A DNA stretch of 64,000 nt from Phycisphaerales bacterium (GTDB lineage Bacteria; Planctomycetota; Phycisphaerae; UBA1845; UTPLA1). The stretch covers positions 1,798,001 to 1,862,000 of the forward strand of contig JACKHI010000001.1 of the NCBI GenBank assembly GCA_020639075.1, written 5' to 3'. The notes under the pieces were generated by a model that saw nothing but the letters and a program-made list of their open reading frames with translations, did no database searches and was not told where the DNA came from. The position numbers were made by a program, and so were the translations under genes. How positions within the stretch are numbered: position 1 is the stretch's first letter; each line of letters begins with the position of its first letter. This document shows positions 9,619-18,673 of this stretch, piece after piece.

Positions 9619-10607
9619 TGGCAGGCCTCCTTCGTGAGACAAATCGGCAGCGTCAACGTGCGCGCGTAGGTGACGACTTCGGGGCGCGTTGGGTGTACAT
9701 TCCTGACCATTCGGCCCAGCATCGGCGTTGGAGCCCGGGACAGGAAGACTGAACCTCGCTGCAGCAATACGACAGGGTACTTGAACACGCCCGATTGATC
9801 GTCGTCAGCGTCGGTGGCGAAGGCTCCGCCAAGTTTGCCCAGTCGGACATCCGTCTTCCAGAGACCGCAGGACGGATCCGTTTGCCTCGGAGCGAAGACG
9901 CCGAGCGCCATAACGGCATTGGGATTGGCGACGGCGGGGCGATCGCACGCGACGACCTCTTCGACCGTCAGATGCCCCTTGCCGGCAGAGCCATCGCGAC
10001 CATAGCCTCCCTCGAGTCCCCACTCGAACAGATCACGCAACCGATCCTCGGCAAACGTTGAACTGGCCCAGACGTCGTACCGCAGCGGTCCGGGGGGAAA
10101 GAGCTGCTGGTCAAAGTGCAAACCGCCGTGCTCGAGCGTCTGGCCGCTGAGTCGATGAATGGTGTTGTGCGGTACCGACGCGGCGACCGGCTCAACAGCC
10201 GCCGGGGACGCACTCTTTGCCAGCACACGGATCACCGACTTCGCGTCCATCGATGTCGCCAGCGAAGACCATGAGTCGTGCGGAATCCACGGACGCCGGA
10301 GCAACTCTCGCGAAAAGTCGCGTCGTGCGACAACATCCGAATCGCCCAAGCTGAGACTCGAGATCGCCTCGTCAACGTCCGTCGACAGCGGCGAAGGCAG
10401 GACGGGCATCGGCCAGAACCCCGAGGGAATCGGGTCACTGATGACGAGCGGAGGAATGTCACTTCCCATTGCCTCCAGGAATTCGGCCAGCGCTGACTCG
10501 CCTTCGTGATAAACGATGCCCCAGCAGAAATGGCCGAAGAGTGTGTCAGCGACAAGCGGCGTCCCAAGCGGCGAACGCAACGCTAATGTGACGCGGAAGC
10601 TGTTCAT
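9600..10607 (-). CDS. csm4: type III-A RAMP protein Csm4
   Basis: Csm4 binds the crRNA 5' handle and joins it to Cas10. The 335-residue protein begins with the RAMP strand MNSFRVTLALRSPLGTPLVADTLFGHFCWGI, whose DTLFGHF stretch is characteristic of Csm4/Cas5-like subunits. A Gly-rich loop occurs near GLEGGYGRDGSAGKGHL. It starts by an ATGA overlap with csm3. Sequence conservation is low, as usual for Csm4, so the call rests on fold motifs plus the invariant gene order csm3-csm4-csm5. Confidence 0.9.
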   Translation of the reverse strand: MNSFRVTLALRSPLGTPLVADTLFGHFCWGIVYHEGESALAEFLEAMGSDIPPLVISDPIPSGFWPMPVLPSPLSTDVDEAISSLSLGDSDVVARRDFSRELLRRPWIPHDSWSSLATSMDAKSVIRVLAKSASPAAVEPVAASVPHNTIHRLSGQTLEHGGLHFDQQLFPPGPLRYDVWASSTFAEDRLRDLFEWGLEGGYGRDGSAGKGHLTVEEVVACDRPAVANPNAVMALGVFAPRQTDPSCGLWKTDVRLGKLGGAFATDADDDQSGVFKYPVVLLQRGSVFLSRAPTPMLGRMVRNVHPTRPEVVTYARTLTLPICLTKEACQCLDTQ

Positions 10608-11311
10608 CCGACACGTTTCTCCAGTTCAGCGAGTTCAGGAAGCACAATCTCGTTTCCGTTCTCGTCTTTCAGGTCAATAAATTTGATCTGTCCGCAACCG
10701 CGACTGCCACTTGAACCGAGGTAGTCGGATTCGAGAAGCGACAGGGCCGCCAGAACCACCTCCTCGAAATTGCGTTCGTCTTCCTTGCCACCATCGCCGG
10801 TGTCGAGGATGCGGTAGACCAGCTCGAATTCGAAGGTCACACCGGGTACCACTCGCTCCATCGGACGGGGGTTCGCCATTGCAGTCAGGCGATTAATGCT
10901 GTTCTCATGCTTGACCTCGGTGATGGGGACGCCCTTGCCGAACTTGTCACGCCACGCTTCGGACAAAGCCGCGTCGCGGACCAGAATTCGCGTCGGGCCA
11001 TTGTCTCGTTCTTTTGACGCGCTGATCCCGAATACGCGAGCCGTGCGGGACTTGGGATCCGTTCTGATAGGGTCGCCGCCATCGGGCAATTCCCCGAGGA
11101 ACCACTCTGTCAGTGATCGCATCTTGCCCTTGAGGGATGAGCCAGGGATGTAGGGCTCATCGTTCGCAGGATTGCGGATGATCGGGTTGTCCAAGCCACT
11201 GATTTCCATCGTGTCCTGGCTGGCGCCGATCCTGAGCCCGGTGATGACGCTGATGTGTCCGCGAATCCGACGAATCCCAACGACTTTCCAGTTTGCACCT
11301 GAATCAGCCAT
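10604..11311 (-). CDS. csm3: type III-A backbone nuclease Csm3
   Basis: Csm3 is the repeated backbone subunit that cuts target RNA every six nucleotides. The motif SGLDNPIIR contains the catalytic Asp (position 41 from the ATG used here), aligned with Asp33 of Streptococcus thermophilus Csm3. The Gly-rich YIPGSSLKGKMRSL follows directly. The C-terminal GSSGSRGCGQIKF loop is also typical. The ATG at 11311 overlaps the csm2 stop (TGATG), with AAGGTGG upstream; a GTG one codon earlier is possible. The length of 235 residues is standard. The intact Asp predicts an active target RNase. Confidence 0.95.
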   Translation of the reverse strand: MADSGANWKVVGIRRIRGHISVITGLRIGASQDTMEISGLDNPIIRNPANDEPYIPGSSLKGKMRSLTEWFLGELPDGGDPIRTDPKSRTARVFGISASKERDNGPTRILVRDAALSEAWRDKFGKGVPITEVKHENSINRLTAMANPRPMERVVPGVTFEFELVYRILDTGDGGKEDERNFEEVVLAALSLLESDYLGSSGSRGCGQIKFIDLKDENGNEIVLPELAELEKRVG

Positions 11312-11763
11312 CACTTGCCCACCTTTCCGCTGCCGTAGAGGAACCCGACGACGGCCTCAAAATGCTGAACGAACTTTCGAAACTGCTCCTCGTTGGTGAC
11401 TTTGGCGACGCCTTGGTCGATGAAGTCGTGAAACTCTCTCGGTATCTTCGACTGTCCCCGATCACCGTTGCGCCACGAGTAGGCCGCCTTGCTGCGCATC
11501 ATCTTGAACATCGGTGCGATATCGCGGTCGTAATCGGCTTTCTGATTAAGGCGCCGATAGAGTTCCTTGATATCCCCAAAGAACCGCCTTAGCTGGCTCG
11601 ACTTCAGGGCGTCTCGCCCTTCCGGCATCATGTTGGCCTGGTCTTCGGCGAGTTTGTCCACCAGCTCATCAAGGGGTTTGTTGGGATCGAATAGCGGAGA
11701 CCGGCTTTGCGTCTGGAATGTACGTCCCCCTCCACCTCGGCCTCGGTTTTCGTATGCAGCCAT
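11311..11763 (-). CDS. csm2: type III-A small subunit Csm2
   Basis: Csm2 is the helical small subunit that lines the crRNA-target duplex. The 150-residue protein is mostly helical and basic after a Gly/Arg-rich N-terminus; motifs such as LRRFFGDIKELYRRLN and the block around MFKMMRSKAAYSWRNG match the family pattern. GAGGAGG precedes the ATG. It lies three bases after the cas10 stop and overlaps csm3 by one base. The position between cas10 and csm3 settles the identity. Confidence 0.9.
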   Translation of the reverse strand: MAAYENRGRGGGGRTFQTQSRSPLFDPNKPLDELVDKLAEDQANMMPEGRDALKSSQLRRFFGDIKELYRRLNQKADYDRDIAPMFKMMRSKAAYSWRNGDRGQSKIPREFHDFIDQGVAKVTNEEQFRKFVQHFEAVVGFLYGSGKVGK

Positions 11764-11766
11764 GGG

Positions 11767-14277
11767 TTATCCTCCTCGATTGCGATAAAGGGCGTAGGTT
11801 GTTGCAAGTTTCAGTTTCTGGGTATCCTGAGGCTTGGCGTCAATACATAACAACGATTGCAGCCATTCAAGATCCTGGCGGGCCTCGTCGCTTGTGTTTC
11901 GTGCCCGCTCTATGACGTTTCGCCGCAGGTCGTATTGCAGATGGCTCCGCCAAGTCAGCTCGCCGCGAAGGTCGTTGAGTCGCAGTGATCTCGGCGACAA
12001 AGGCCTGCCGGATGCAAGGACCGCTTCGTTGTCTCTTGCCGATCGGACCTTCTCGGCCATCTTCGCGTACTGCAGGAGGCGATAGACAAAGGTGCTGCGT
12101 ATGGGTAGATTGCCCTTCTGATCGCCGTCGAGAACCAATCGCTCTAAACGTCGCCCGGATTCGATGGCTTCCGCGAACTCGGGCCAATTGAAAACGCCGT
12201 TGAAAGCACCAACGCGGTTGCGACCACTACTCTTGGCATTTCCAAGCTGAAGCTCCGCAGCCTCTGCAAGGAGCGAGATCGGAATCCGACTCTGCCCGAG
12301 GGCGAGACCCGCGGAAAGCGTTACGTCTGGGTTATTGCCCGCGAGTTTGGAGAACCACTTCCGCAGGTCAACCGCCAGGTTAAACATGATGTGCCATGGA
12401 CCGACAAGCATCAGGTCATCTCCGCCGGAGAAGACCGTGTACACGAGTCGGTAAGGGCTTTCCTGATCACTCAGCTTGTTCTCAAGAAACCCCTTGAAGA
12501 ACAGGTCAAGCTGTCGGCTCAACGTGGCGTATCGACCAAACGCGACGTTCTTGCCGAACCCGTGGCTGAACAGCATGCCAAGGCGATCCACGTCTGCCTT
12601 CAGACATGCGATGGCGGGCTGGCCCCTGTATGCTCCGTTTCGTTCTGATCTCGCGAAAGCAGCAAGATCGCCAAACGTCATCAGCTGGCCGACTCGCCGT
12701 TCACCCTCCTCGTCGCTGTCGCGGGCAGACGATGATGAAGGAATACGAGACAACCTGTGCAGATCATCCTGATCGACCTTCGGAACGTAATTCGCGATCG
12801 ATCGAGTGATAATGGAAGATTGGCCTTTATTGGCGGCATCCATGCCGAAGAAATCCAAGGCGCTATTCAAGTATTGGGTTGGCGGATCCTTGAATAGCTG
12901 GAGTTCGAGACCAAGGACATTCATCGAGTCTTCGAGAAGCCCGACTGGTGCGCTGCCGTTCCAAAGACCGAAATAGTTGGCATTCGGAAGGTGGCGTCCT
13001 GTCTGTACATCAAGTTCCATCGCTGCTTCGCTTGCCTGTCGGGAGTGTACGTAATTGAGACACTGTGCCGACTCGTCCCAGGCGTCACCTTGGAGCAATG
13101 AAGATCGAAGCATCCTGGACTTGATCGTTTCCGCGTCACGCCGCGCCCTCTCGAAAGTCGCCAGGAACTGCTCGCCCATGAAATCGTTCCCGCACAGGGC
13201 GTCAGATACCGACAAGTTAAGCGTGACACGGCCAGCATGTCGTTTCAATAACCAAGACTCGATTCTTGCTGCAACGCCTGCAACGGCGTCGCGAGAACTC
13301 GGCAGGTCAGGTATCAGGAGGATAAAGCGGCCGCCGGCGTCGATGACGCGGTTGAATCTCGTCAGGTTAAGTTGATCAAGCAGCAATAGCGTGGCCGCAT
13401 GCGTCAGCATGGAAAGGTAGAACGAGCGGGCTCGGTAGGTTCGCGCGATTCCCTTTCGACTCTCATCGGGCATGTCGAACAAGTACTTCTGAATACCGCT
13501 GAGATCGCCTGTAACAAGTCTGAACTTTGGCGCCGTCCGATTGGTGATACTCGATTCACTTATCGTGTCGGTCTCGCGATGAAACGCGTAGAGGGCAGAC
13601 GCGAATGCCGCCACAAGCGTCGAGTGATCGTGCAGGCTCACATCGGCAACGTCGATGGTGGACGCGGGCACATAACCAAGGAACGACTCCGATAGATACG
13701 AGGCGGCATCGCAGCAGCGGGCCAGATCGACGGCCTGCCAGGAATCAGCCCTTTCGAGGAACTCCTTTGCGGTCTGTGAATAATCCTTCTCGACCAGGTC
13801 GCTCTGGTTTCCGGACATGGGCATGAATCGCTCGTCATGGAAAAGCTGAGTAGGTCGATGCCACACAACTTGACGCAATTCCTGCTTCCTGAGTGACAGC
13901 TGATTGAAAATCGAAAGAAGTGGTACGCGTCGAAAATTCTCGCGCTCGACTTCAGTTGCAGGCCGGCGGTCATGGCCACTTGCCAACCTGTCCGCCTCTG
14001 ATATCAAAAAGTCCTCGGCGTCCGACGGACGGTGATGGTGGCTGGCTAATCGGGATATTCGCGCCCGATCGAGCTCGCCTGGAAGCCATGATGTGTGGTT
14101 CTCAATAAAGTCGTTTGTCCACAACACATGCAGGTGAGAGTGATACCCACGGGGCGACGGGCAGAGCATCTCCTTCATTCGGTCAGCCTGCTCTGTGAGG
14201 CTCACGCGACCGCGCTGGAGCAGTTTTCCCCAGTCATGAAGAAATGCCGCCAAGGCAACTTCGACTGTCTCTTTCAT
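11767..14277 (-). CDS. cas10: Cas10/Csm1, HD nuclease and cyclic oligoadenylate synthase
   Basis: The large subunit and signal generator of the Csm complex. On target RNA binding it cuts ssDNA through its HD domain and makes cyclic oligoadenylates through its Palm domain. The HD motif is intact at the N-terminus (AAFLHDWGKLL, His14-Asp15). The GGDD cyclase motif is intact at residues 618-621 (YTVFSGGDDLMLV). The length of 836 residues is usual for Csm1. It starts by an ATGA overlap with cas6 and ends three bases before csm2. With a CARF-HEPN gene downstream, this predicts a working cOA second-messenger pathway. Confidence 0.97.
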   Translation of the reverse strand: MKETVEVALAAFLHDWGKLLQRGRVSLTEQADRMKEMLCPSPRGYHSHLHVLWTNDFIENHTSWLPGELDRARISRLASHHHRPSDAEDFLISEADRLASGHDRRPATEVERENFRRVPLLSIFNQLSLRKQELRQVVWHRPTQLFHDERFMPMSGNQSDLVEKDYSQTAKEFLERADSWQAVDLARCCDAASYLSESFLGYVPASTIDVADVSLHDHSTLVAAFASALYAFHRETDTISESSITNRTAPKFRLVTGDLSGIQKYLFDMPDESRKGIARTYRARSFYLSMLTHAATLLLLDQLNLTRFNRVIDAGGRFILLIPDLPSSRDAVAGVAARIESWLLKRHAGRVTLNLSVSDALCGNDFMGEQFLATFERARRDAETIKSRMLRSSLLQGDAWDESAQCLNYVHSRQASEAAMELDVQTGRHLPNANYFGLWNGSAPVGLLEDSMNVLGLELQLFKDPPTQYLNSALDFFGMDAANKGQSSIITRSIANYVPKVDQDDLHRLSRIPSSSSARDSDEEGERRVGQLMTFGDLAAFARSERNGAYRGQPAIACLKADVDRLGMLFSHGFGKNVAFGRYATLSRQLDLFFKGFLENKLSDQESPYRLVYTVFSGGDDLMLVGPWHIMFNLAVDLRKWFSKLAGNNPDVTLSAGLALGQSRIPISLLAEAAELQLGNAKSSGRNRVGAFNGVFNWPEFAEAIESGRRLERLVLDGDQKGNLPIRSTFVYRLLQYAKMAEKVRSARDNEAVLASGRPLSPRSLRLNDLRGELTWRSHLQYDLRRNVIERARNTSDEARQDLEWLQSLLCIDAKPQDTQKLKLATTYALYRNRGG

Positions 14278-15209
14278 CGCTTGGTCACCTCACAGACAAC
14301 CCGGCCAAAACCGAAGCTGGCAGCCTTTCCGATATGACATTCGCTGGCCGCCCTAAGCCACGGCACCAGACGGGTAGAGGCAAGTTGATAGTCCACGCTT
14401 CCAACAACGGCATTGAGAGCCATCTTGCGGTTCTGGCGGGTCGATGTCCGATGCACAGAAATCGCCCGCAAGTTTTGATGGATCGGCGTTGCGCTGGATG
14501 CTTCGTCCAACAGCGCGCCGACGTTTTCTGGGCAAAGTTCTTTGTCCCCGTAGAAATGGCTCATGATGCGCAGGCGACGAAGGGCTGCCTTTAGAATCTC
14601 GATAAGCGTTGGCGACTGGTTGATCCTGCCGTTCGATCGAAGCCGAAGCGGTGTCAAGAGCCGAAGCGACAGGTCTGAGGGAGCATGAGTCTCCGGTTCC
14701 TCCACAACGTAGATCTGCCTTCGCAAGGGCTCAAGAAGCTGGTCACGTTGATCGGGTTGGTAAATCACCTTGTCACCATCTGATACCGACAAAATCTCGA
14801 ACCGAAAGTCGTCCGCCCCGAGTCCCATTTCTCCGATTCTGGCGACGGAGTAGACCAAGTAGGGGAAGAAATCGATCGCACCGCCGAACAGCCGGAAGCC
14901 GAAATCAAGCGTTTCGTCAACATTGAGTTTTCGAGGATCAAGATCGGACACGCGGACAACCATGGGCTGCGGGATGCTTGGATACTTTCGCATGAATACT
15001 CGATCTCGCGGGGGAAATCCGTCGAATAGGATTGGATACGCGCACCGGCTTTGTAGAATGCACCGATTACAGTCTCGGTGATTCACGACGCACACGGATG
15101 CCTTCAACGCATAGCCGAACGCCCCGCGAATTGTCTTGCCGACGAATCTGGGGACTCTCCCGGAATCGATCACGCGAACGCGAAAGTCGAGATCTGCAAA
15201 CGCAAGCAA
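14274..15209 (-). CDS. cas6: pre-crRNA processing endoribonuclease Cas6
   Basis: Cas6 cleaves the repeat RNA 3' of its hairpin to leave the ATTGAGAC handle. This is the cysteine-bearing branch: a CxxCxxxxxCAYPILF cluster near residues 48-60, an N-terminal RFVGKTIRGAFGYAL and a C-terminal Gly-rich loop ECHIGKAASFGFGRV. The start is read as TTG with GAGGG about nine bases upstream; an in-frame ATG is not available nearby. It is the first gene of the cas operon and overlaps cas10 by ATGA. The length of 311 residues suits the family. Confidence 0.9.
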   Translation of the reverse strand: MLAFADLDFRVRVIDSGRVPRFVGKTIRGAFGYALKASVCVVNHRDCNRCILQSRCAYPILFDGFPPRDRVFMRKYPSIPQPMVVRVSDLDPRKLNVDETLDFGFRLFGGAIDFFPYLVYSVARIGEMGLGADDFRFEILSVSDGDKVIYQPDQRDQLLEPLRRQIYVVEEPETHAPSDLSLRLLTPLRLRSNGRINQSPTLIEILKAALRRLRIMSHFYGDKELCPENVGALLDEASSATPIHQNLRAISVHRTSTRQNRKMALNAVVGSVDYQLASTRLVPWLRAASECHIGKAASFGFGRVVCEVTKR

Positions 15210-15262
15210 CGTTGTCGGCCCTCAAATCGGCGGAAAAGACGTGCCGCCCCGCACTTGGGAAG

Positions 15263-15290
15263 AGATTACTGCATCGAATAACTGAGTCAA
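15263..15290 (-). promoter_or_regulatory. candidate promoter of the cas operon
   Basis: On the minus strand TTGACT (15290-15285) is followed after 16 bp by TAATCT (15268-15263), placing a start about 45 bp before cas6. The -35 is good, the -10 poor; housekeeping sigma recognition is an inference. Confidence 0.3.
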
Positions 15291-15401
15291 GCGCACCGGA
15301 TAGCGAGCCGCAGAGCATGTTCACTTGGGCAGTTTGGATGCGGTCTTGAATTGAAGCAATCCAAGCGTTGCCAGTCTGTTGTTCTTGTCGTTCGCGCCGG
15401 A

Positions 15402-15980
15402 TTACTCGTCCAAAGCCAACAGCCGCAGCGCCAACCGTCTGACCTTCTCCTCCAGCCCGGGATCCGGAACTGGCTGTATCGCTACGAGCAGCTGCAGAGT
15501 CGCCAGCGCATATCGGTCCTGCTTCCACCTCGGCCACTCATTCATCTCGCCCAGATTGTGCAACCGATCAGCGAGCTTGACGAGTTTCGCCCGCGGTGTC
15601 ATTCGCCCGGCATGCTCGAGGAGCGCTGCCTGCTTATCTTCGAAAGATCGATCCGCCGGACCGATGTTGGTCACTTCATCGACGATGCCGACGATCTCTT
15701 CTCCGAACTCCGCAACCAGGTCGTCTCGTGGTGTGCTCGTATCCTCGAGAACATCATGCAGGTAAGCGGCCGCGAGGACCTCCGGCTTCATGTGACCACG
15801 ATCCACCAGTATCTGGACGACTTCGTGCGGGTGCGTCGCGTACGGTCTGCCGTCGTCGCGCACCTGGCAAGCGTGCGCCGCCTCCGAACGCCTCCGCGCC
15901 TTCAACACAATCGGGTCGTTGATGCCCATTCTCACCATCTCACAGTCACTTTCCTTTTGGTCAAGACCCGTTTTCGTCAC
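15402..15980 (-). CDS. RelA/SpoT-type HD hydrolase (Mesh1/small alarmone hydrolase-like)
   Basis: A stand-alone HD-domain hydrolase of the class that removes the 3'-pyrophosphate of (p)ppGpp, or acts on related nucleotides. The metal-binding pattern is complete: RPYATHPHEV, AAYLHDVLEDT (HD plus ED) and LVKLADRLHNL. At 192 residues it has no synthetase, TGS or ACT domain. GTG at 15980 is the start, with AGGAGG five bases upstream. It lies 192 bp upstream of cas6, in the same direction, so it could be an accessory of the type III locus or merely a neighbour. The substrate (ppGpp, pppApp or a CRISPR-made nucleotide) cannot be told from sequence. Confidence 0.82.
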   Translation of the reverse strand: MTKTGLDQKESDCEMVRMGINDPIVLKARRRSEAAHACQVRDDGRPYATHPHEVVQILVDRGHMKPEVLAAAYLHDVLEDTSTPRDDLVAEFGEEIVGIVDEVTNIGPADRSFEDKQAALLEHAGRMTPRAKLVKLADRLHNLGEMNEWPRWKQDRYALATLQLLVAIQPVPDPGLEEKVRRLALRLLALDE

Positions 15981-16032
15981 ATGCGCCTCCTACGCTGAGA
16001 TTGCCCCCGCAGCCTTTCAACCTGTCCATCAA

Positions 16033-16944
16033 TCACGGGAAGAACCGCGGTTGCGTGTCGAATGGTGCATTTGAGAACCCCGAACCGTCAATCGTCCCCA
16101 CCCACTTGCCGTCCGCCTGCACATTCGCTGTCACCGTCGCCGCGTTCAGGCCCGGAATCGTCGCGGTGAACTGAATCGACCCATCCTTGATCGTCCCCTC
16201 GACGTCGGCGCCGAAGCTGCCGAACGCCCGCCAGGTCCCGCGTAGCAGTTCGCCGTCGACCACGACGGTCAACAGGCCGTTGGTCCCGTCGATGTTCGTG
16301 GTGCGCTGGCCCGCATCGTCGCCAGCGGTCCACGCAAGCGCGACCGGATCCGCTGTCATCGGATCATTGTCGTAACCTGAGCCGTCAATCGTCCCTGTCA
16401 GCGATCCGTCTGCATTCAGGGTGAGCGTGATCTCCGCGTCCGTGTATCCGGGCGTCGTCGATTGAAGCTGGAACTCATCGTTCTTGAACGTCCCTGTCAG
16501 GTCCGAACCGAGATCGTTGATCCGCAGATTGCCACGAGCCTGGTCACCCTTCACCGCAAGCGTCATGCGACCGAGCGTCCCCTTTACCGACACTGTCCGA
16601 ACGCCCGCAACCGCCAGGAAGTTCGCAGTCACCGATGTTGCCGCGGCCACATCAAGCTCAACGCTGGGGTCACTACCGATGACGTTGCCGCTCCAGCTGT
16701 CGAAGACCCATCCCACCGCCGGTTCGGCCCGCAGCGTGACCTTGGTACCCTCCGCGAACATGTCGCTGCTGAATTCGACGTCTCCCTCCTCTCCAGCGAT
16801 CAACACCATCCCATCGCCATCGACCGACGCCGTTACTGCGAATTGCGGCAGCAGGACCGCCGCAGGTCCCCCGTTCTCGCAATCCGCCCCAAACATGCAC
16901 ACACTCGCCGACGCGACCGCCAACATCCCAACGAACGACTTCAT
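16033..16944 (-). CDS. exported protein with InlB-type repeat and duplicated beta-domain
   Basis: Probable envelope or secreted protein of unknown role. The ATG at 16944 is chosen because AAGGAG lies six bases upstream; it opens a signal peptide MKSFVGMLAVASASVCMFGA. A cysteine follows, but the lipobox is poor (Asp just before Cys), so lipid anchoring is uncertain. A divergent InlB B-repeat follows (GWVFDSWSGNVIGSDPSVEL). The C-terminal half consists of two related segments, each ending in the same pattern (GSLTGTIDGSGYDNDP and GKWVGTIDGSGFSNAP), so it arose by internal duplication. It is separated from its neighbours on both sides; 16945-17225 shows no gene. Confidence 0.75.
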   Translation of the reverse strand: MKSFVGMLAVASASVCMFGADCENGGPAAVLLPQFAVTASVDGDGMVLIAGEEGDVEFSSDMFAEGTKVTLRAEPAVGWVFDSWSGNVIGSDPSVELDVAAATSVTANFLAVAGVRTVSVKGTLGRMTLAVKGDQARGNLRINDLGSDLTGTFKNDEFQLQSTTPGYTDAEITLTLNADGSLTGTIDGSGYDNDPMTADPVALAWTAGDDAGQRTTNIDGTNGLLTVVVDGELLRGTWRAFGSFGADVEGTIKDGSIQFTATIPGLNAATVTANVQADGKWVGTIDGSGFSNAPFDTQPRFFP

Positions 16945-17225
16945 CTGATTCTCCTTTACGCCAAATGACCCAAGAGTTGATTTGCTCATTCAGGCGCCTC
17001 GCCGGCGACGCGAACTCGCCGCCAGCCTCGTGGCACAAGGGATCAGGTTAAGAACCTCCCCCGACAACGCGGGTCGTCCCTAACATCGCGAGGGGTCCGA
17101 CAGATCAGGTCATCCCCTCGAGCCCGCGTGCGCCATCCGGCCCAGACGCGCGCGGAATGTCCGAGAACTACCTGACAAAACTCTGATTTGGATTGGCTGT
17201 TAGGGTAAGGGGAAGTCCGAAGTCG

Positions 17226-18251
17226 CTACCGTTGATAGCGCTCGACGGCGTTCTGCAGTTCGCTGCGAATCTCATGGCGCAACGTCTCTGGGCGAATCAC
17301 CTCGGCGCTGCCGCCGAAGCTCAGGATCCATCGCTTGAACTCAACGACGTTGGACAGTCGAAAAGTCGCGATCAGTGCCTCGGGCTCTTCCGGCTGGGCC
17401 TCGAACAGCGTCTCGCCGTTTGCAAGCCACTGCAGCCGCTGGCTTTCGTGCCACTCGCGCTCCTCGACCAGGGCCGCCATCGGTCCCTCGAACCGCACGA
17501 CGATCTCAAGCGGCTCGCCATCCGACTTCATAATGCCGAACGAATCGCGGAAGGTCTTTTCCAAACTGAAGCCCCCCGGTCGATCGAACGATGCGTCCGT
17601 GATAGCTACCGACGATACCCGCGCGACTTTGAACACGCGAATCGCGTTAGCGCGATGAGAATGTCCGATGACAAAGAGATCGTCCTCGAAGATCACGATC
17701 CCGTACGGGTCGAACTGCGTCGTGTACTCCTTGCGGCGCCAAAGCGATTTGTATCCCAGTTCCACGCGCCTGCAGCCCCGGGCCGCTTCGAACAGATGCT
17801 CAAGCAATGCCGACTTCTCGGAGTAATCGACCGATCCGAACGCGCGGACGTGCAGCGACTCCTCCAGGTCACGAAAGTGCTCTAGCGCCTTGGCCGGTAT
17901 GATCGAACGAATTTTCTCCAAAACGCCATCCAGCCCTTGGGAGAATAGTGTCCCCGTCAGTGGCTGAAAGAAATGCCGAGCTAGGTGCAGCGAAATCGCC
18001 TCGGTCAGGCTGAGGAAAAGCGGCCCCGTCTTGAAGTAATCATGCGGCATCCGCCAGTACCGCTTGCCGAAGTCGTCGGCGTCGAACGTGATGGGGAACC
18101 CCAGGTCCTGAAGCAACTCGAGATCACGCTGGACAGTCCGTTCGGCGACTTCCAACTCGCATGCGATGTCCGCAAGCGGTATGCCCTCACCGCGCGTTTG
18201 AAGCATCCGCAAAAGATTCCATTGTCTGACAAGTTGATCACCGCGTGACAT
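17226..18251 (-). CDS. WYL-domain transcriptional regulator
   Basis: DNA-binding regulator with an N-terminal winged HTH of the DeoR type (LADIACELEVAERTVQRDLE) and a WYL ligand-binding region (YKSLWRRKEYTTQFDPYGIV) followed by the WCX-like C-terminus. WYL regulators respond to nucleic-acid fragments or nucleotides and often sit beside defence genes. Here it lies between the CRISPR-side genes and the recombinase/Cdc6 island and is divergent from the latter. The start at 18251 is preferred: MSRGDQLVRQW is the usual family beginning and GGAG stands six bases upstream; ATGs at 18266 and 18311 are alternatives. Confidence 0.87.
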   Translation of the reverse strand: MSRGDQLVRQWNLLRMLQTRGEGIPLADIACELEVAERTVQRDLELLQDLGFPITFDADDFGKRYWRMPHDYFKTGPLFLSLTEAISLHLARHFFQPLTGTLFSQGLDGVLEKIRSIIPAKALEHFRDLEESLHVRAFGSVDYSEKSALLEHLFEAARGCRRVELGYKSLWRRKEYTTQFDPYGIVIFEDDLFVIGHSHRANAIRVFKVARVSSVAITDASFDRPGGFSLEKTFRDSFGIMKSDGEPLEIVVRFEGPMAALVEEREWHESQRLQWLANGETLFEAQPEEPEALIATFRLSNVVEFKRWILSFGGSAEVIRPETLRHEIRSELQNAVERYQR

Positions 18252-18637
18252 CGCAAACTCCGTCATCCTCACGATCCGACCCGCTCCTACAGGCGCGCCA
18301 GTTCGAGCCAATGATGCTCTTTATCCCTGCATCATGCCAGTGCCTACCTTGTGCAACCCATACGATTCTGGGGTCAAACGGACAATCTGTTGTCACATAA
18401 CACCCGGGGCCGCGGATCTAGGTGGATCATCAGCGTTCCCTGTACGAAATGGCCGGCAAAAGGAACATAGCGCTTGCGATGAGAACATTCGATGGAGACT
18501 CGGACACGACAAGATTATGAGTATTGAGGAACGTACCTCATGGAGGACCCGAGCGCGTGGCTGCCGGGTACCCACCCCGGAGGTTTCCCCCAGTCGGCAT
18601 GCAGCAACTCTCACTTTCCGCCCCCCGATCGACAGAT
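18252..18637. other. gene-free divergent intergenic region
   Basis: Nothing coding is seen between the WYL regulator and the recombinase. A short palindrome GACAATCTGTTGTC lies at about 18381-18394 and could be an operator for the WYL protein; this is a guess. Confidence 0.4.
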
Positions 18638-18645
18638 ACTTAAAC
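18638..18645 (+). promoter_or_regulatory. TATA-like box before the recombinase
   Basis: ACTTAAAC stands out in GC-rich surroundings, centred about 32 bp before the GTG at 18674 and 20 bp before the TTG at 18662, as expected for an archaeal TATA box with a leaderless or nearly leaderless transcript. Confidence 0.4.
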
Positions 18646-18673
18646 CCCGCCAACTTCACATTTGGAACCATTT

